From: Bartonella sp. WD16.2
Lineage (GTDB): Bacteria > Pseudomonadota > Alphaproteobacteria > Rhizobiales > Rhizobiaceae
Direction: 5' to 3'
Assembly: GCF_002022505.1 (NCBI RefSeq)
Contig: NZ_CP019781.1
Location: forward strand, 992,001 to 1,056,000
DNA length: 64,000 bases
Shown: piece after piece, positions 9,573-21,461 of the stretch
Layout of the letters: the number at the start of each line of letters is the position of its first letter
Numbering within the stretch: the first letter of the stretch is position 1
Translations under genes and position numbers: made by a program
Notes under the pieces: generated by a model
The model's input: the letters and a program-made list of their open reading frames with translations, nothing else
The model's database searches: none
What the model was told of the DNA's origin: nothing

Positions 9573-9755
9573 ATGACTAAAGTGATTAACCTTCGCCAAT
9601 TTCGAAAACAGCAGAAACGTATTGAGCAAACTACTCATGCAGAGGAAAACCGTTATCGTTTTGGGCGAACAAAACTTGAGAAAATTTTTGATAAAAAAGA
9701 ACTTTTAAAAGCTCAAAAATTTCTCGATCAAAATCGTCTATCTAACAATGAATGA
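9573..9755 (+). CDS. DUF4169 family small basic protein
   Basis: A short Lys/Arg-rich protein of about 60 residues with the pattern of DUF4169: VINLRQFRKQQKR at the N-terminus, a central NRYRFGRTKLEK, and a helical C-terminus. Function unknown. I prefer the ATG at 9573, giving MTKVINLRQ as in the family. An ATG at 9561 overlaps the sspB stop as ATGA and would add four residues; coupling to sspB is possible with either start. Confidence 0.75.
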   Translation: MTKVINLRQFRKQQKRIEQTTHAEENRYRFGRTKLEKIFDKKELLKAQKFLDQNRLSNNE

Positions 9756-10115
9756 GAAAAAGATGAAAATAAATGTTTGGTTAAAAATAGCTTGTAAAAA
9801 ATTATTCATTTATATTAATCAACCCTTTATAAATAGATTTGTAGCATAATTATTTTTGGGATTTAAAAACAGTTCATAAAAAAGTAATTTTTATATTCAA
9901 TAATCATTGATATTGAAAAAAGACTAAAAAAATTAATATTTCAGTTTTATTATGTGCTTACGCATTTTATAATTTTTCGTTTAATAATTTTAATATTGCT
10001 TTTGTTTTTTCTGTTATTTCTGCAAACTCATTCACGTGAAAATGTTGAGATTTTTCCCAAGAAGAATTTTTAAAAACTAGCGTCTTAATCAAAAAAATAA
10101 TACACAAAAAATATA
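9756..10115. other. Non-coding gap before uvrD
   Basis: Very AT-rich, with no open frame of coding character and no clear terminator or promoter pair. Confidence 0.4.
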
Positions 10116-12533
10116 ATGAATGACTTTTCTAATCACGTACCATTTTTTGAAGATGAGGAGCTTCCCCTCAAGCGTGAAAATAATTTTGAATTAACTCCCG
10201 GTGCTATAGAAGCAAAAGAAAAAGTACAATACGAATCTGACTATTTGAAAAAACTTAACCCAGAACAACAAGAAGCCGTCATAAACACTGAAGGGCCTCT
10301 ATTAGTTCTTGCTGGAGCTGGTACGGGAAAAACACGTGTCCTTACTACCCGCATTTTTCATATTTTGCACCTTGGTCTTGCCCACCCTAAGCAAATATTA
10401 GCGATTACCTTTACAAACAAAGCAGCGTATGAAATGAAAACTCGTATTGCTGAACTTGTTGGTGAAACTATCGAAGGTATGCCGTGGCTTGGAACTTTTC
10501 ATTCCATTGGTGCAAAAATTTTACGCAGCCATGCAGAGCTTGTTGACTTAAAAAGTAATTTTACCATTCTTGATACTGACGATGTTGTTCGTCTTTTAAA
10601 ACAGCTCATTCAAGCAGCAGGTTTAGATGACAAGCGCTGGTCAGCACGTAGTTTGGCAACAATGATTGATGCTTGGAAAAACCAAGGGCTCTTACCAGAT
10701 CATATTTCAGAGAGTGATTCTTATGCCTTTGCTAAAGGTATGGGACGTGAACTCTATCATAGCTATCAGGATCGGCTAAAAAGTCTCAATGCTTGTGATT
10801 TTGGTGATCTTTTACTCCATTCCATTAATATCTTCCAACATAACCCAGATATTCTTCATGAATATCACGCTAAATTTCGCTATATTCTTGTAGATGAATA
10901 TCAAGATACCAATACAGCGCAATATCTCTGGCTTCGTCTTTTAGCACAACAATCTACAAGACAGCAGGTCAACCTTTGTTGTGTTGGTGATGATGACCAA
11001 TCCATTTACGGATGGCGTGGCGCTAAAGTTGATAATATATTGCGCTTTGAAAAAGACTTTCCTCCTGCAAAAATCATCCGTTTAGAACGCAACTACCGTT
11101 CTACATCGCATATTCTTAAAACAGCTTCTCATTTTATTTCTCACAACCAGGGAAGACTTGGAAAAACACTTTTTTCAGATAAAGCAAACAATGAAGAAAA
11201 AAAAGTAAAAGTCCATGCTGCATGGGACTCGGAAGAAGAAGCACGTGCCATCGCGAAAAAAATTGAACAAGCACAACAATCTGGGCATTTGTTAAATGAT
11301 ATGGCTATATTAGTACGAGCATCATTTCAAATGCGCACATTTGAAGAGCGTTTTATAACACTTGGTCTTAACTATCGTGTCATTGGAGGGCCACGTTTTT
11401 ATGAACGAATGGAAATACGTGATGCTTTGGCTTACTTGCGTGTTGTTGCTCAACCTTTTGATGATTTAGCTTTTGAACGCATTATCAATACACCCAAACG
11501 TGGCTTAGGAGAGACAACACTACGCCACCTTCATAATAATGCCCGTGCACGTACTATTCCTCTTTTTTCTGCTGCTATTGAAATAATCGAAACCGATGAA
11601 CTAAAACCTAAAGCACGAAATGCTTTACGCAACATTATTGAAGATTTTCACCGCTGGCAAAACCTATTACCACGCACACCACTTACAGAGCTTACTGAAA
11701 TGATTCTTAATGATTCAGGCTATATGGAAATGTGGCAAGAAGATCGTTCGCCAGAAGCACCAACACGCTTAGAAAATCTTAAAGAAATGATTCGTTCTAT
11801 GGAACAATTTGAAAATCTTCACAGTTTTTTAGAACATGTTTCATTGGTTATGGATATTGAGCATAACGAAAATATGGATGCAGTTAATATTATGACTCTT
11901 CATTCAGCTAAGGGGCTTGAATTTAAAACAGTTTTTCTTCCCGGTTGGGAAGAAGGACTCTTTCCCAATCAACGCTCACTGGATGAAGGTGGCCGTGCAG
12001 GACTAGAAGAAGAACGTAGGCTTGCTTACGTAGGGCTAACAAGAGCACAACAAAACCTGCATATATGGTTTGTCTCTAATCGACGAATTCACGGGCTTTG
12101 GCAAGCTACCCTCCCCTCTCGTTTTCTGGATGAATTACCAGAAGAACATATAGAAGTGCTAGAAAATGAAACATCTTATGGTGGTTATGGCCAATATTCA
12201 AAGCTAGGGTGGAAGAATGCAAACAACAATCAAACAGAAGCAAGACACAATAATTGGAGCTCACAATCATCCGGTTATATTCAGAAAACTGGTTATGAAA
12301 ATAGTGATTTAGATTTTAGTCCCATTCAATTTTATCAGAAAAAAAATATTGAAAGAAAAGTCACCCCTCAATCCGCGTTTGATACACCATCAGCTTTTTC
12401 AATTAATGATCGCGTTTTTCATATCAAATTTGGTTATGGTCATATTTCAGCAATAGGTGGTAATAAATTGACTGTTTTGTTTGATAAAGCCGGTGAAAAA
12501 CGTGTTCTCGATGACTTCATAACTAAAGCTTAA
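10116..12533 (+). CDS. uvrD: ATP-dependent DNA helicase UvrD/PcrA
   Basis: Superfamily 1A 3'-5' helicase used in nucleotide excision repair, mismatch repair and removal of recombinase filaments. The order is a polar 45-residue N-terminal extension, the Q-like LNPEQQEAV, Walker A AGAGTGKT (66-73), the TFTNKAAYEM motif Ia, Walker B ILVDEYQDTN (near 257), GDDDQSIYGWRGA, the motif V region VNIMTLHSAKGLEFKTVFLPG, then VGLTRAQ, and a C-terminal Tudor-like tail (FSINDRVFHIKFGYG to the end) as in PcrA/UvrD. The length of 805 aa is slightly above the usual 720-780. It is followed by a long non-coding stretch, so it is probably its own transcription unit. Confidence 0.97.
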   Translation: MNDFSNHVPFFEDEELPLKRENNFELTPGAIEAKEKVQYESDYLKKLNPEQQEAVINTEGPLLVLAGAGTGKTRVLTTRIFHILHLGLAHPKQILAITFTNKAAYEMKTRIAELVGETIEGMPWLGTFHSIGAKILRSHAELVDLKSNFTILDTDDVVRLLKQLIQAAGLDDKRWSARSLATMIDAWKNQGLLPDHISESDSYAFAKGMGRELYHSYQDRLKSLNACDFGDLLLHSINIFQHNPDILHEYHAKFRYILVDEYQDTNTAQYLWLRLLAQQSTRQQVNLCCVGDDDQSIYGWRGAKVDNILRFEKDFPPAKIIRLERNYRSTSHILKTASHFISHNQGRLGKTLFSDKANNEEKKVKVHAAWDSEEEARAIAKKIEQAQQSGHLLNDMAILVRASFQMRTFEERFITLGLNYRVIGGPRFYERMEIRDALAYLRVVAQPFDDLAFERIINTPKRGLGETTLRHLHNNARARTIPLFSAAIEIIETDELKPKARNALRNIIEDFHRWQNLLPRTPLTELTEMILNDSGYMEMWQEDRSPEAPTRLENLKEMIRSMEQFENLHSFLEHVSLVMDIEHNENMDAVNIMTLHSAKGLEFKTVFLPGWEEGLFPNQRSLDEGGRAGLEEERRLAYVGLTRAQQNLHIWFVSNRRIHGLWQATLPSRFLDELPEEHIEVLENETSYGGYGQYSKLGWKNANNNQTEARHNNWSSQSSGYIQKTGYENSDLDFSPIQFYQKKNIERKVTPQSAFDTPSAFSINDRVFHIKFGYGHISAIGGNKLTVLFDKAGEKRVLDDFITKA

Positions 12534-12995
12534 CACATAAAACAGTGCAGTTATTCCAAGTAACAAATCGTTCTCCCATGCTGCACTATTTTGTAATCAA
12601 AATAAGAAAATTACCACCAGTTTCATTACGTAAAATCATTAGCGCGTTCATTGCTAAATAACTGCTTCACGTAATTTTATTATCGTTTAATATGAAGATG
12701 GTTTTTACAGCCTCTAAAAATCTTTTTAAAATTTATTCATCCCGCATCAGTTGTTTTAAGATTACAAAACAATGACATTCTGATTTTTGGGCAGTAAAAC
12801 TATCCTCAACATAGAAAATACAATATTTTATTGCTCATCTGTGATACGATATTTTTAACCTATATTCTTTTATGAAACTTATAGCATAAATCATGCTTCG
12901 TAATATTGAAACAAAGATTGCAAAACTAATTCGTCAGCACTATAGCGTTCCCGATGCTTTAAAAGTTAAGCTATAAAATTCAAAAAGGTTAAACT
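12534..12995. other. Gap between uvrD and the SCO1 gene
   Basis: Shortly after the uvrD stop an inverted repeat AGTGCAG (12544-12550) / CTGCACT (12581-12587) with a 30-base loop and trailing TATTTT could be a weak terminator. A 27-codon open frame at 12893-12976 (MLRNIETKIAKLIRQHYS...) has no ribosome site and no recognised family; it may be a gene remnant. Confidence 0.35.
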
Positions 12996-13577
12996 ATGAA
13001 AAATGTAATATACATCTTTGGGCTAACAATCGTATTTCTCGCTGGTGTTTTTACTTATGATGCGTGGAAAAATAAGCCCTTAGGTGATGATTTTACACTC
13101 ATTGATTCCAATGGCCAAACTGTTACTGAAGCTGATATTAGAAGTAAACCTTCAGCAATTTTTTTCGGTTTTACCATGTGTCCTGAAAGTTGCCCTACTA
13201 CACTGATAAATCTTGATCGGTGGCTTACAGAAATTGGCCCTAACACTGATAAATTAGGTATATGGTTCGTAACTATCGATCCTGAACGTGATACACCAGA
13301 AGTATTACGTGATTATCTAAGCAATTTTACTAATAATATTATGGGTATAAGTGGAGATCCTGAAAAAGTCCATAAAATGGTATCCTCTTTCAACATTGTT
13401 GCAGAAAAAGTCCCTGGAATAAATGGTAACTATACTTACGATCATACAGCTGCAATTTTCTTGCTTAAAAAAGGCGGGAAACTAGCTGGTGTTATTCCTT
13501 ACAACGTGGAAGAAAATGAGAATCAATTAAAAGATGATATTGCCATTAAACAGCTTAAAAAGCTCATCTCAAACTAA
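12996..13577 (+). CDS. SCO1/SenC family copper chaperone
   Basis: Membrane-anchored thioredoxin-fold protein that delivers copper to the CuA site of cytochrome c oxidase. An N-terminal membrane anchor (about residues 3-22) is followed by the copper motif CPESC (Cys62, Cys66) and the conserved ligand His150 in YTYDHTAAIF; all three metal ligands are intact. VTIDPERDTPEVL is the family's signature loop. The length of 193 aa is normal. AAGG lies about 7 bases before the ATG. The next gene, prmA, begins 29 bases later on the same strand. Confidence 0.93.
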   Translation: MKNVIYIFGLTIVFLAGVFTYDAWKNKPLGDDFTLIDSNGQTVTEADIRSKPSAIFFGFTMCPESCPTTLINLDRWLTEIGPNTDKLGIWFVTIDPERDTPEVLRDYLSNFTNNIMGISGDPEKVHKMVSSFNIVAEKVPGINGNYTYDHTAAIFLLKKGGKLAGVIPYNVEENENQLKDDIAIKQLKKLISN

Positions 13578-13606
13578 ATTAAAAAGCATTTAATAAAAGA
13601 AAAAAT

Positions 13607-14476
13607 ATGTCTCAGCAAATTCGTTTATCCTGTACAGCCTTCAAAAACGAGGCAGAAAAGTTTTATACTCTTCTGGAAGAAGCCTTTGAGGAAGAAGGAT
13701 ATCCTCTTGCTTTGGTAGAAATAGATGAGAAAAACGCTATTTATGAACTATCACTTTACGTTGACAAAGACAACCAAGACAATGCGTATAAACGCTTTGC
13801 AGATATTCTTACTCTGGACCCTAATAAAATTAACATAGAAATTTTACCTGATATTGACTGGGTTCAACAAAGCCTTAAAGGGCTAAAACCTGTATATGCA
13901 GGCCCTTTTTTTATTCATGGAAGTCATGACCGAAAAAACATCCCACCTGATGTTTTACCAATTGAAATTGAAGCCAATCAAGCTTTTGGCACAGGTCACC
14001 ATGAAACAACATCTAGTTGTTTAGAAATGATCACTCAAATTATGCAAACTGAAAATCCTCAAAATGCTCTTGATCTTGGCACAGGTAGTGGCGTATTAGC
14101 CATTGGTATGGCAATGCTTAAACCCATTTCTATACTTGCATCTGATAGTGATCCAATTGCTGTTCAAATCGCACAACACAATATCAAACTCAATGGTGTT
14201 AAAAGATATATCACAGCTATTACAGCGACAGGCCTTAATCATGATACAATTGCATCACATGCACCCTTTGACCTTATTGTTGCTAATATCCTCGCTGGCC
14301 CTCTTATTGAGCTTGCACAAGAAATGACCCAAGCTTTGCAAAAAAATGGATCTATCATATTATCGGGTATTCTTGAAGAACAGCGCGACCATGTTCTAAA
14401 AGCTTATGTAAAACAAGGCCTACAACATATTGAAACATACCACCGCCAAGGATGGGTTACTTTACATCTCAAATAA
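13607..14476 (+). CDS. prmA: Ribosomal protein L11 methyltransferase PrmA
   Basis: Methylates ribosomal protein L11 with S-adenosylmethionine. An N-terminal substrate-recognition region (1-110) is followed by a Rossmann methyltransferase domain with the SAM loop ALDLGTGSGVLAIGM (near 151-165) and VANILAGPLIELA, the PrmA form of the NPP-like motif. FGTGHHETTSSCLE matches the family linker. The length of 289 aa is usual. It is followed after 13 bases by pepP, so the two are probably cotranscribed. Confidence 0.95.
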   Translation: MSQQIRLSCTAFKNEAEKFYTLLEEAFEEEGYPLALVEIDEKNAIYELSLYVDKDNQDNAYKRFADILTLDPNKINIEILPDIDWVQQSLKGLKPVYAGPFFIHGSHDRKNIPPDVLPIEIEANQAFGTGHHETTSSCLEMITQIMQTENPQNALDLGTGSGVLAIGMAMLKPISILASDSDPIAVQIAQHNIKLNGVKRYITAITATGLNHDTIASHAPFDLIVANILAGPLIELAQEMTQALQKNGSIILSGILEEQRDHVLKAYVKQGLQHIETYHRQGWVTLHLK

Positions 14477-14489
14477 AAAAGGACATCGC

Positions 14490-16319
14490 GTGTATCAATC
14501 TTTTGAGGTTATAACAAATCCAACCCATGCTGCAGAACGCATTTTTTTCCTTCGTCAAGAACTTGATCGTATAGGGCTAGATGGTTTTTTGGTACCAAGA
14601 ACAGATGAGCATCAAGGAGAATATATTCCACCGCACGCTCAGCGCCTTAGCTGGCTAACTGGTTTTACTGGATCAGCTGGTACAGCACTAATTTTAAAAA
14701 ATAAAGCTATCATATTCACAGACGGGCGTTATACACTCCAAGTTCGTCAGCAAACTGATCCTCATATTTTTGAGTATAAAGACTTAATGGCTTGCTCACC
14801 CTCACAATGGCTGGAAGAAAATGGGCACAAGCTTTCCATTGGCTTCGACCCATGGCTTCATACTATCGCTGCTACCGCTACATTGAGAAAAGCACTAGAA
14901 TTTAAAGCAGGAGGAAAGCTCATAGCAACCAAAGCCAATCCTATTGATCTCATTTGGCAGGACCAACCACAATTACCGCAAGCTGCTTTATCGATTCATC
15001 CTCCCGAATATGCGGGATGTAAAACCGACGAAAAATTAGCATTGATTTGTAAAAACATACAGCAAGCCGGAGCAAATGCTTTTATTTTCACAGATCCTGC
15101 TTCTATTGCATGGACATTCAATATACGGGGCAATGATGTCTCCAATACACCTCTTGCTCTTTGTTTTGCCCTCATTTCAACCAAAGAAATACCATCCTTA
15201 TTTATTGATAGCAAAAAACTTGGCCCAGAACAGAAAAATTATCTGAAACAATATGTAAAATTATATGAACCGGAAAAACTCGTTCCAAAGATTAAAGATT
15301 ATGTTCAAAAAGGAATGATTTTTGCTTTAGATCCACTGCGAACATGCGAAAAATTACGTACTATTATTGAAGACGAAAATAATTCTTTCATTACGCTTAC
15401 CGACCCAGCTGCCTTGCCACGTGCTATTAAAAACAGCACAGAATTAGATGGTGCACGCAAAGCTCATTTGTGTGATGGTGTATCACTTACTCGTTTTTTG
15501 GCTTGGCTGGATAAACAAACACCAGGCACAATTAGTGAAATTTCTGCTGCTCAAAAATTAGAAGAATTTCGCATAATAACAGCAAAAAAAATGGGAACAA
15601 AACTCGAAGATCTTTCCTTTGATACAATTTCAGCAGCAGGTGCGAATGGTGCAATTGTTCATTACCGTGTAACGACTGAAACAAACAAACTACTCAATGC
15701 CGGTGAGCTTTATCTTGTTGATTCAGGTGGACAATATCGCAACGGCACAACAGATGTCACGCGCACAATAGCAATCGGCTCTATCGGAGAAGAAGAAAAA
15801 CGTTGTTTTACTCTTGTTCTTAAAGGTATGATTGCTCTTTCAACCGCACGATTTCCAAAAGGCACACGCGGGCAAGATATTGATGTTCTAGCACGTATCT
15901 CTTTATGGAAGGCCGGTTTTGATTATGCGCATGGTACTGGCCATGGAGTTGGCTCTTATCTCTCTGTTCACGAAGGACCACAAAATCTTTCACGTCATGG
16001 AAACCAAGAACTTATTCCCGGAATGATTATTTCTAATGAACCCGGATATTACCGTGAAGGAGATTTTGGCATTCGTATTGAAAATTTGATGATTGTGAAA
16101 CCTGCACAAAAAATTACTTCTGGCGATATAGACATGCTATCATTTGAAACACTCACAAATTGCCCTATTGATCGACGGCTAATCCTACCAGAGCTTTTGA
16201 CAACTCAAGAGCGACGATGGCTCAATGACTATCATACGCACGTTTATCAAGTGAATGCACCTTATCTAAATACAGAAGAAAAAAATGGGCAAAAGAAGCC
16301 ACAATGCCTCTTTAATTAA
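14490..16319 (+). CDS. pepP: Xaa-Pro aminopeptidase, M24B family (AMPP type)
   Basis: Removes N-terminal residues preceding proline. It is the long, three-domain form (609 aa): two creatinase-like N-terminal domains (from LRQELDRIGLDGFLVPRTD) and a C-terminal pita-bread catalytic domain. The metal ligands are visible: Asp in YLVDSGGQY, Asp in TTDVTRT, His in GTGHGVGSYLSVHEGP, Glu in ISNEPGYY and Glu in GIRIENLM. I choose the GTG at 14490, because AAAGGA stands 6 bases before it. The frame stays open upstream into prmA, where an ATG at 14430 would overlap prmA by 47 bases without family support. Confidence 0.93.
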   Translation: MYQSFEVITNPTHAAERIFFLRQELDRIGLDGFLVPRTDEHQGEYIPPHAQRLSWLTGFTGSAGTALILKNKAIIFTDGRYTLQVRQQTDPHIFEYKDLMACSPSQWLEENGHKLSIGFDPWLHTIAATATLRKALEFKAGGKLIATKANPIDLIWQDQPQLPQAALSIHPPEYAGCKTDEKLALICKNIQQAGANAFIFTDPASIAWTFNIRGNDVSNTPLALCFALISTKEIPSLFIDSKKLGPEQKNYLKQYVKLYEPEKLVPKIKDYVQKGMIFALDPLRTCEKLRTIIEDENNSFITLTDPAALPRAIKNSTELDGARKAHLCDGVSLTRFLAWLDKQTPGTISEISAAQKLEEFRIITAKKMGTKLEDLSFDTISAAGANGAIVHYRVTTETNKLLNAGELYLVDSGGQYRNGTTDVTRTIAIGSIGEEEKRCFTLVLKGMIALSTARFPKGTRGQDIDVLARISLWKAGFDYAHGTGHGVGSYLSVHEGPQNLSRHGNQELIPGMIISNEPGYYREGDFGIRIENLMIVKPAQKITSGDIDMLSFETLTNCPIDRRLILPELLTTQERRWLNDYHTHVYQVNAPYLNTEEKNGQKKPQCLFN

Positions 16320-16463
16320 ATAAAAGTGCACGCTTATTCTGTTTCCAAAATATTCCTTTGATATTCTAAAAAAACAAATATGCACTTCTCGTAAGCAGAT
16401 ATAAATAAAACTACAGTTCATAATTGTACAAAGGGTAAATAATTGAAATATATCATCAAAAAA

Positions 16464-18644
<2,181 letters not shown>

Positions 18645-18727
18645 TTATAATTATATGAATCTCAACTCTTTATTATCAATAGAATCCAAACGAATATATC
18701 TTCGCTTGTGTTCCTACCATTAATCAA

Positions 18728-20392
18728 TCATATTTGTGCTAAAAGTTTTTGGGCTGCTGCACGTGCCTCTTCAGTGATCTGTTCCCCTGCTAACATACGT
18801 GCAATTTCTTCAGCACGTTCACACTCTTCCATTTTATGAATACGCGTAACAAAATGCCCTTTATCGCCTTCAACTTTTGAAACAAGAAAATGACTATGAG
18901 CTTTGGCTGCAACCTGAGGTGCATGTGTAATAGCAAAAACCTGAACACTTTTTGATAAACACAGCAACCTCTGCCCAATCGCAGCAGCCACAGCCCCACC
19001 AATTCCTGTATCAATTTCATCAAAAATCAGCGTAGGAGCTGATCCACGATCCGCTAGGACAACTTTTAATGCTAATAAAAAACGAGATAATTCACCGCCA
19101 GAAACTACACTCAACATTGGTCCCGCTCGTGATCCAGGATTTGTTCGTACCCAATACTCAACACGGTCTATACCATCTGCATAACGCTTTTCAGAATCAC
19201 TTTGCACGTTAACAGTAAATTCCGCCTTTTCTAATTTCAATGCTGGCAATTCAGCCATAACGCTCGTAGATAAACGATGCGCTACTTCTTGGCGTTTCAT
19301 GGAAAGGACTTGTGCACATGTATCATATTCTTTTTGTGCCTCCTGCGCTTTTACTCTCAAATGCTCCAACGTGGTCTGAGCAGAATCAAAATCAGAAAGT
19401 TCAGCCTTCATTTTATCACATAACTGAGACAATTCAGTTACAGAAACATGGTATTTGCGTGCCAAACCTCTAAGTGCAAAAAGGCGCTCTTCTACTCGTT
19501 CCAATTCACCAGAATCAAAGTTCAATGCTTGCATTGCTGTTTCAATACCATCTTGCGCTACTGAAAGCGCCTGCAATGCATCATCAATAGACTTAACCAC
19601 AGGTGTAATGAGTGTCTGTGCTTCAGGAATTTTCCGTTCTAAACGTCTCACCAAATTGGATAGAATAGAAATTGGTGATCTCGGACCATTGAAAAGATCA
19701 TCAGCCTCTTTAATATCAGTCGCTATTTTATCTAATTTCAACATATCTGCACGACGAAGAGACAGTGTATTTTCTTCATCAATTGTAAAATCAAATTTTT
19801 CAAGTTCTTCCACACTTGCACGAAGATAACAAGCCTCACGTGTAGCAGCTTCCACTTTGATACGCTGCTGTTGCACATGTTCCCCTAATTCATGCCATAT
19901 CCGATAACATTTGCGTACATTTTCTGCCTCACTCTCAAGTCCACCAAAAGCATCTAATAACTGGCGATGCGTATCAACATCAACAAGTGCACGATCATCA
20001 TGCTGCCCATGAATTTCAACCAACATACGACCAACACTACGCATCAATGCAATACTAGCTACCTGATCATTAATAAAACCGCGGCTACGACCATCATTTG
20101 ATTGTACACGTCGTAAAATGATATCACCTTCATTATCAAAACCATTCTCACGTATAAGCTGGCGTACAGGATGTGAAATAGGCACATCAAAAACAGCTGT
20201 CACCTGCCCTTGCACTGCACCATGGCGCACAAGTGAAGCATCACCACGTCCTCCAAGAGCTAATGATAAAGAATCAAGCAAAATAGATTTTCCAGCACCC
20301 GTTTCCCCGGTTAAAACCAATAAACCTATGGGAAAACTAATATCGAGCTTCTCGATCAAAACAATATTGTGAATCGAAAGCTGTACCAGCAT
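18728..20392 (-). CDS. recN: DNA repair protein RecN
   Basis: SMC-like ATPase acting in recombinational repair of double-strand breaks. Walker A GETGAGKS is at residues 29-36. A long coiled-coil middle part (about 150-380) is followed by the ABC signature LSVVSGGELSRFLLALK, Walker B TLIFDEIDTGIGG and the switch AITHAPQVAA. The length of 554 aa is normal. It starts 6 bases after the bamD stop, so the two are cotranscribed, an arrangement conserved in rhizobia. Confidence 0.96.
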   Translation of the reverse strand: MLVQLSIHNIVLIEKLDISFPIGLLVLTGETGAGKSILLDSLSLALGGRGDASLVRHGAVQGQVTAVFDVPISHPVRQLIRENGFDNEGDIILRRVQSNDGRSRGFINDQVASIALMRSVGRMLVEIHGQHDDRALVDVDTHRQLLDAFGGLESEAENVRKCYRIWHELGEHVQQQRIKVEAATREACYLRASVEELEKFDFTIDEENTLSLRRADMLKLDKIATDIKEADDLFNGPRSPISILSNLVRRLERKIPEAQTLITPVVKSIDDALQALSVAQDGIETAMQALNFDSGELERVEERLFALRGLARKYHVSVTELSQLCDKMKAELSDFDSAQTTLEHLRVKAQEAQKEYDTCAQVLSMKRQEVAHRLSTSVMAELPALKLEKAEFTVNVQSDSEKRYADGIDRVEYWVRTNPGSRAGPMLSVVSGGELSRFLLALKVVLADRGSAPTLIFDEIDTGIGGAVAAAIGQRLLCLSKSVQVFAITHAPQVAAKAHSHFLVSKVEGDKGHFVTRIHKMEECERAEEIARMLAGEQITEEARAAAQKLLAQI

Positions 20393-20398
20393 ATGAAA

Positions 20399-21292
20399 TC
20401 AACGCGCCTCATTTTTATCACCACTTAAAGCACGTGAAATCCAAGAAGACTTATGCTCTTGCGGTGACACTCTATTTTTCTGTAACAAATCATAGGAGAA
20501 TTTATACCATTTACTTTCTGGATAATTGCGCCCCAAAACAGCTGCTGCTGTCTGTGCTTCTGCAATTAAACCAAGAGCAAGATTAACCTCAGTCAAGCGG
20601 AAAAGTGCTTCTTCAATTTGGTTTGTATCCGAATACTCTTCAACTACTGCGCGAAATCTTCTGCTTGCTGCTAGATATTGCCGACCTTCCTCATAGTAGC
20701 GGCCAATCTGCATTTCTTTACCAGCCAATTGTTCTCGACCAAAGCGTATTTTATTTTTAGCATCTTTTACATACTCAGAGTTTGGGTAGCGTTCTATTAA
20801 AAGTTGCATAGCAGCAATAGCGCGTTTGGTATCTCGTTGATCACGTGTAACATCACGAATCTGATGAAAAGAAGAAAGACCAACAATATAATAAGCATAA
20901 GCAGAATCACTTGCATTTGGATAAAGAGTAATATAGCGCTGCGCCATACTAATTGCGTCATCATACTTGGCCAGTCGGTAACTTACAAAAGCGCCCATAA
21001 CTAAAGATTTACGCCCCCATTCAGTATAGGCGTATTGTTTTTCAATAATAGAAAACTTTTTCAATGCCTCATCAAGTCGCCCTAAATTAAGATTAGCAAG
21101 TGCTTGATTATACAATACATCTGGTGGATCCATTATTAAAACATGCATAGTTGGGTTAAAAGCGTCTTTATCTTTGCTTAAACAACCCGCTAATAAACAG
21201 AGTCCCCCTCCCACGATTCCAATCAATATTTTGCGTACAATTTTAGATTGTCTATGTGTTATACTTTTAATATACATATTAGACCTTTTCAT
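20399..21292 (-). CDS. bamD: Outer membrane assembly lipoprotein BamD
   Basis: Essential lipoprotein of the BAM complex that inserts beta-barrel proteins into the outer membrane. A signal peptide ends in the lipobox LLAGC with acylated Cys37, followed by five TPR-like repeats (for example YNQALANLNLGRLDEALKKF and YPNASDSAYAYYIVGLS). GGGAG stands 4-5 bases before the ATG at 21292. The length of 297 aa is typical of alphaproteobacterial ComL/BamD. It sits between lpxC and recN, so two outer-membrane biogenesis genes adjoin the division cluster. Confidence 0.94.
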   Translation of the reverse strand: MKRSNMYIKSITHRQSKIVRKILIGIVGGGLCLLAGCLSKDKDAFNPTMHVLIMDPPDVLYNQALANLNLGRLDEALKKFSIIEKQYAYTEWGRKSLVMGAFVSYRLAKYDDAISMAQRYITLYPNASDSAYAYYIVGLSSFHQIRDVTRDQRDTKRAIAAMQLLIERYPNSEYVKDAKNKIRFGREQLAGKEMQIGRYYEEGRQYLAASRRFRAVVEEYSDTNQIEEALFRLTEVNLALGLIAEAQTAAAVLGRNYPESKWYKFSYDLLQKNRVSPQEHKSSWISRALSGDKNEAR

Positions 21293-21461
21293 AGTGCTCC
21301 CGATCTCCCGAAAATATCACCTTGAAGTAAAAGCTATTTATTAAAAAGCTTTATGCCATATATTTAAAAACTGATTAATTAATTTAGTACTCTTAGGTCA
21401 ATCATTCCCTTAAAAAATCAAAGAAGCTTAAGTAAAATTTTTCAAATTCTTTTTATTCTAC

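Noticed and set aside
19455..19829. 124-codon plus-strand frame inside recN
   Set aside because: It is antisense to the recN coiled coil, whose sequence fully explains the open frame.
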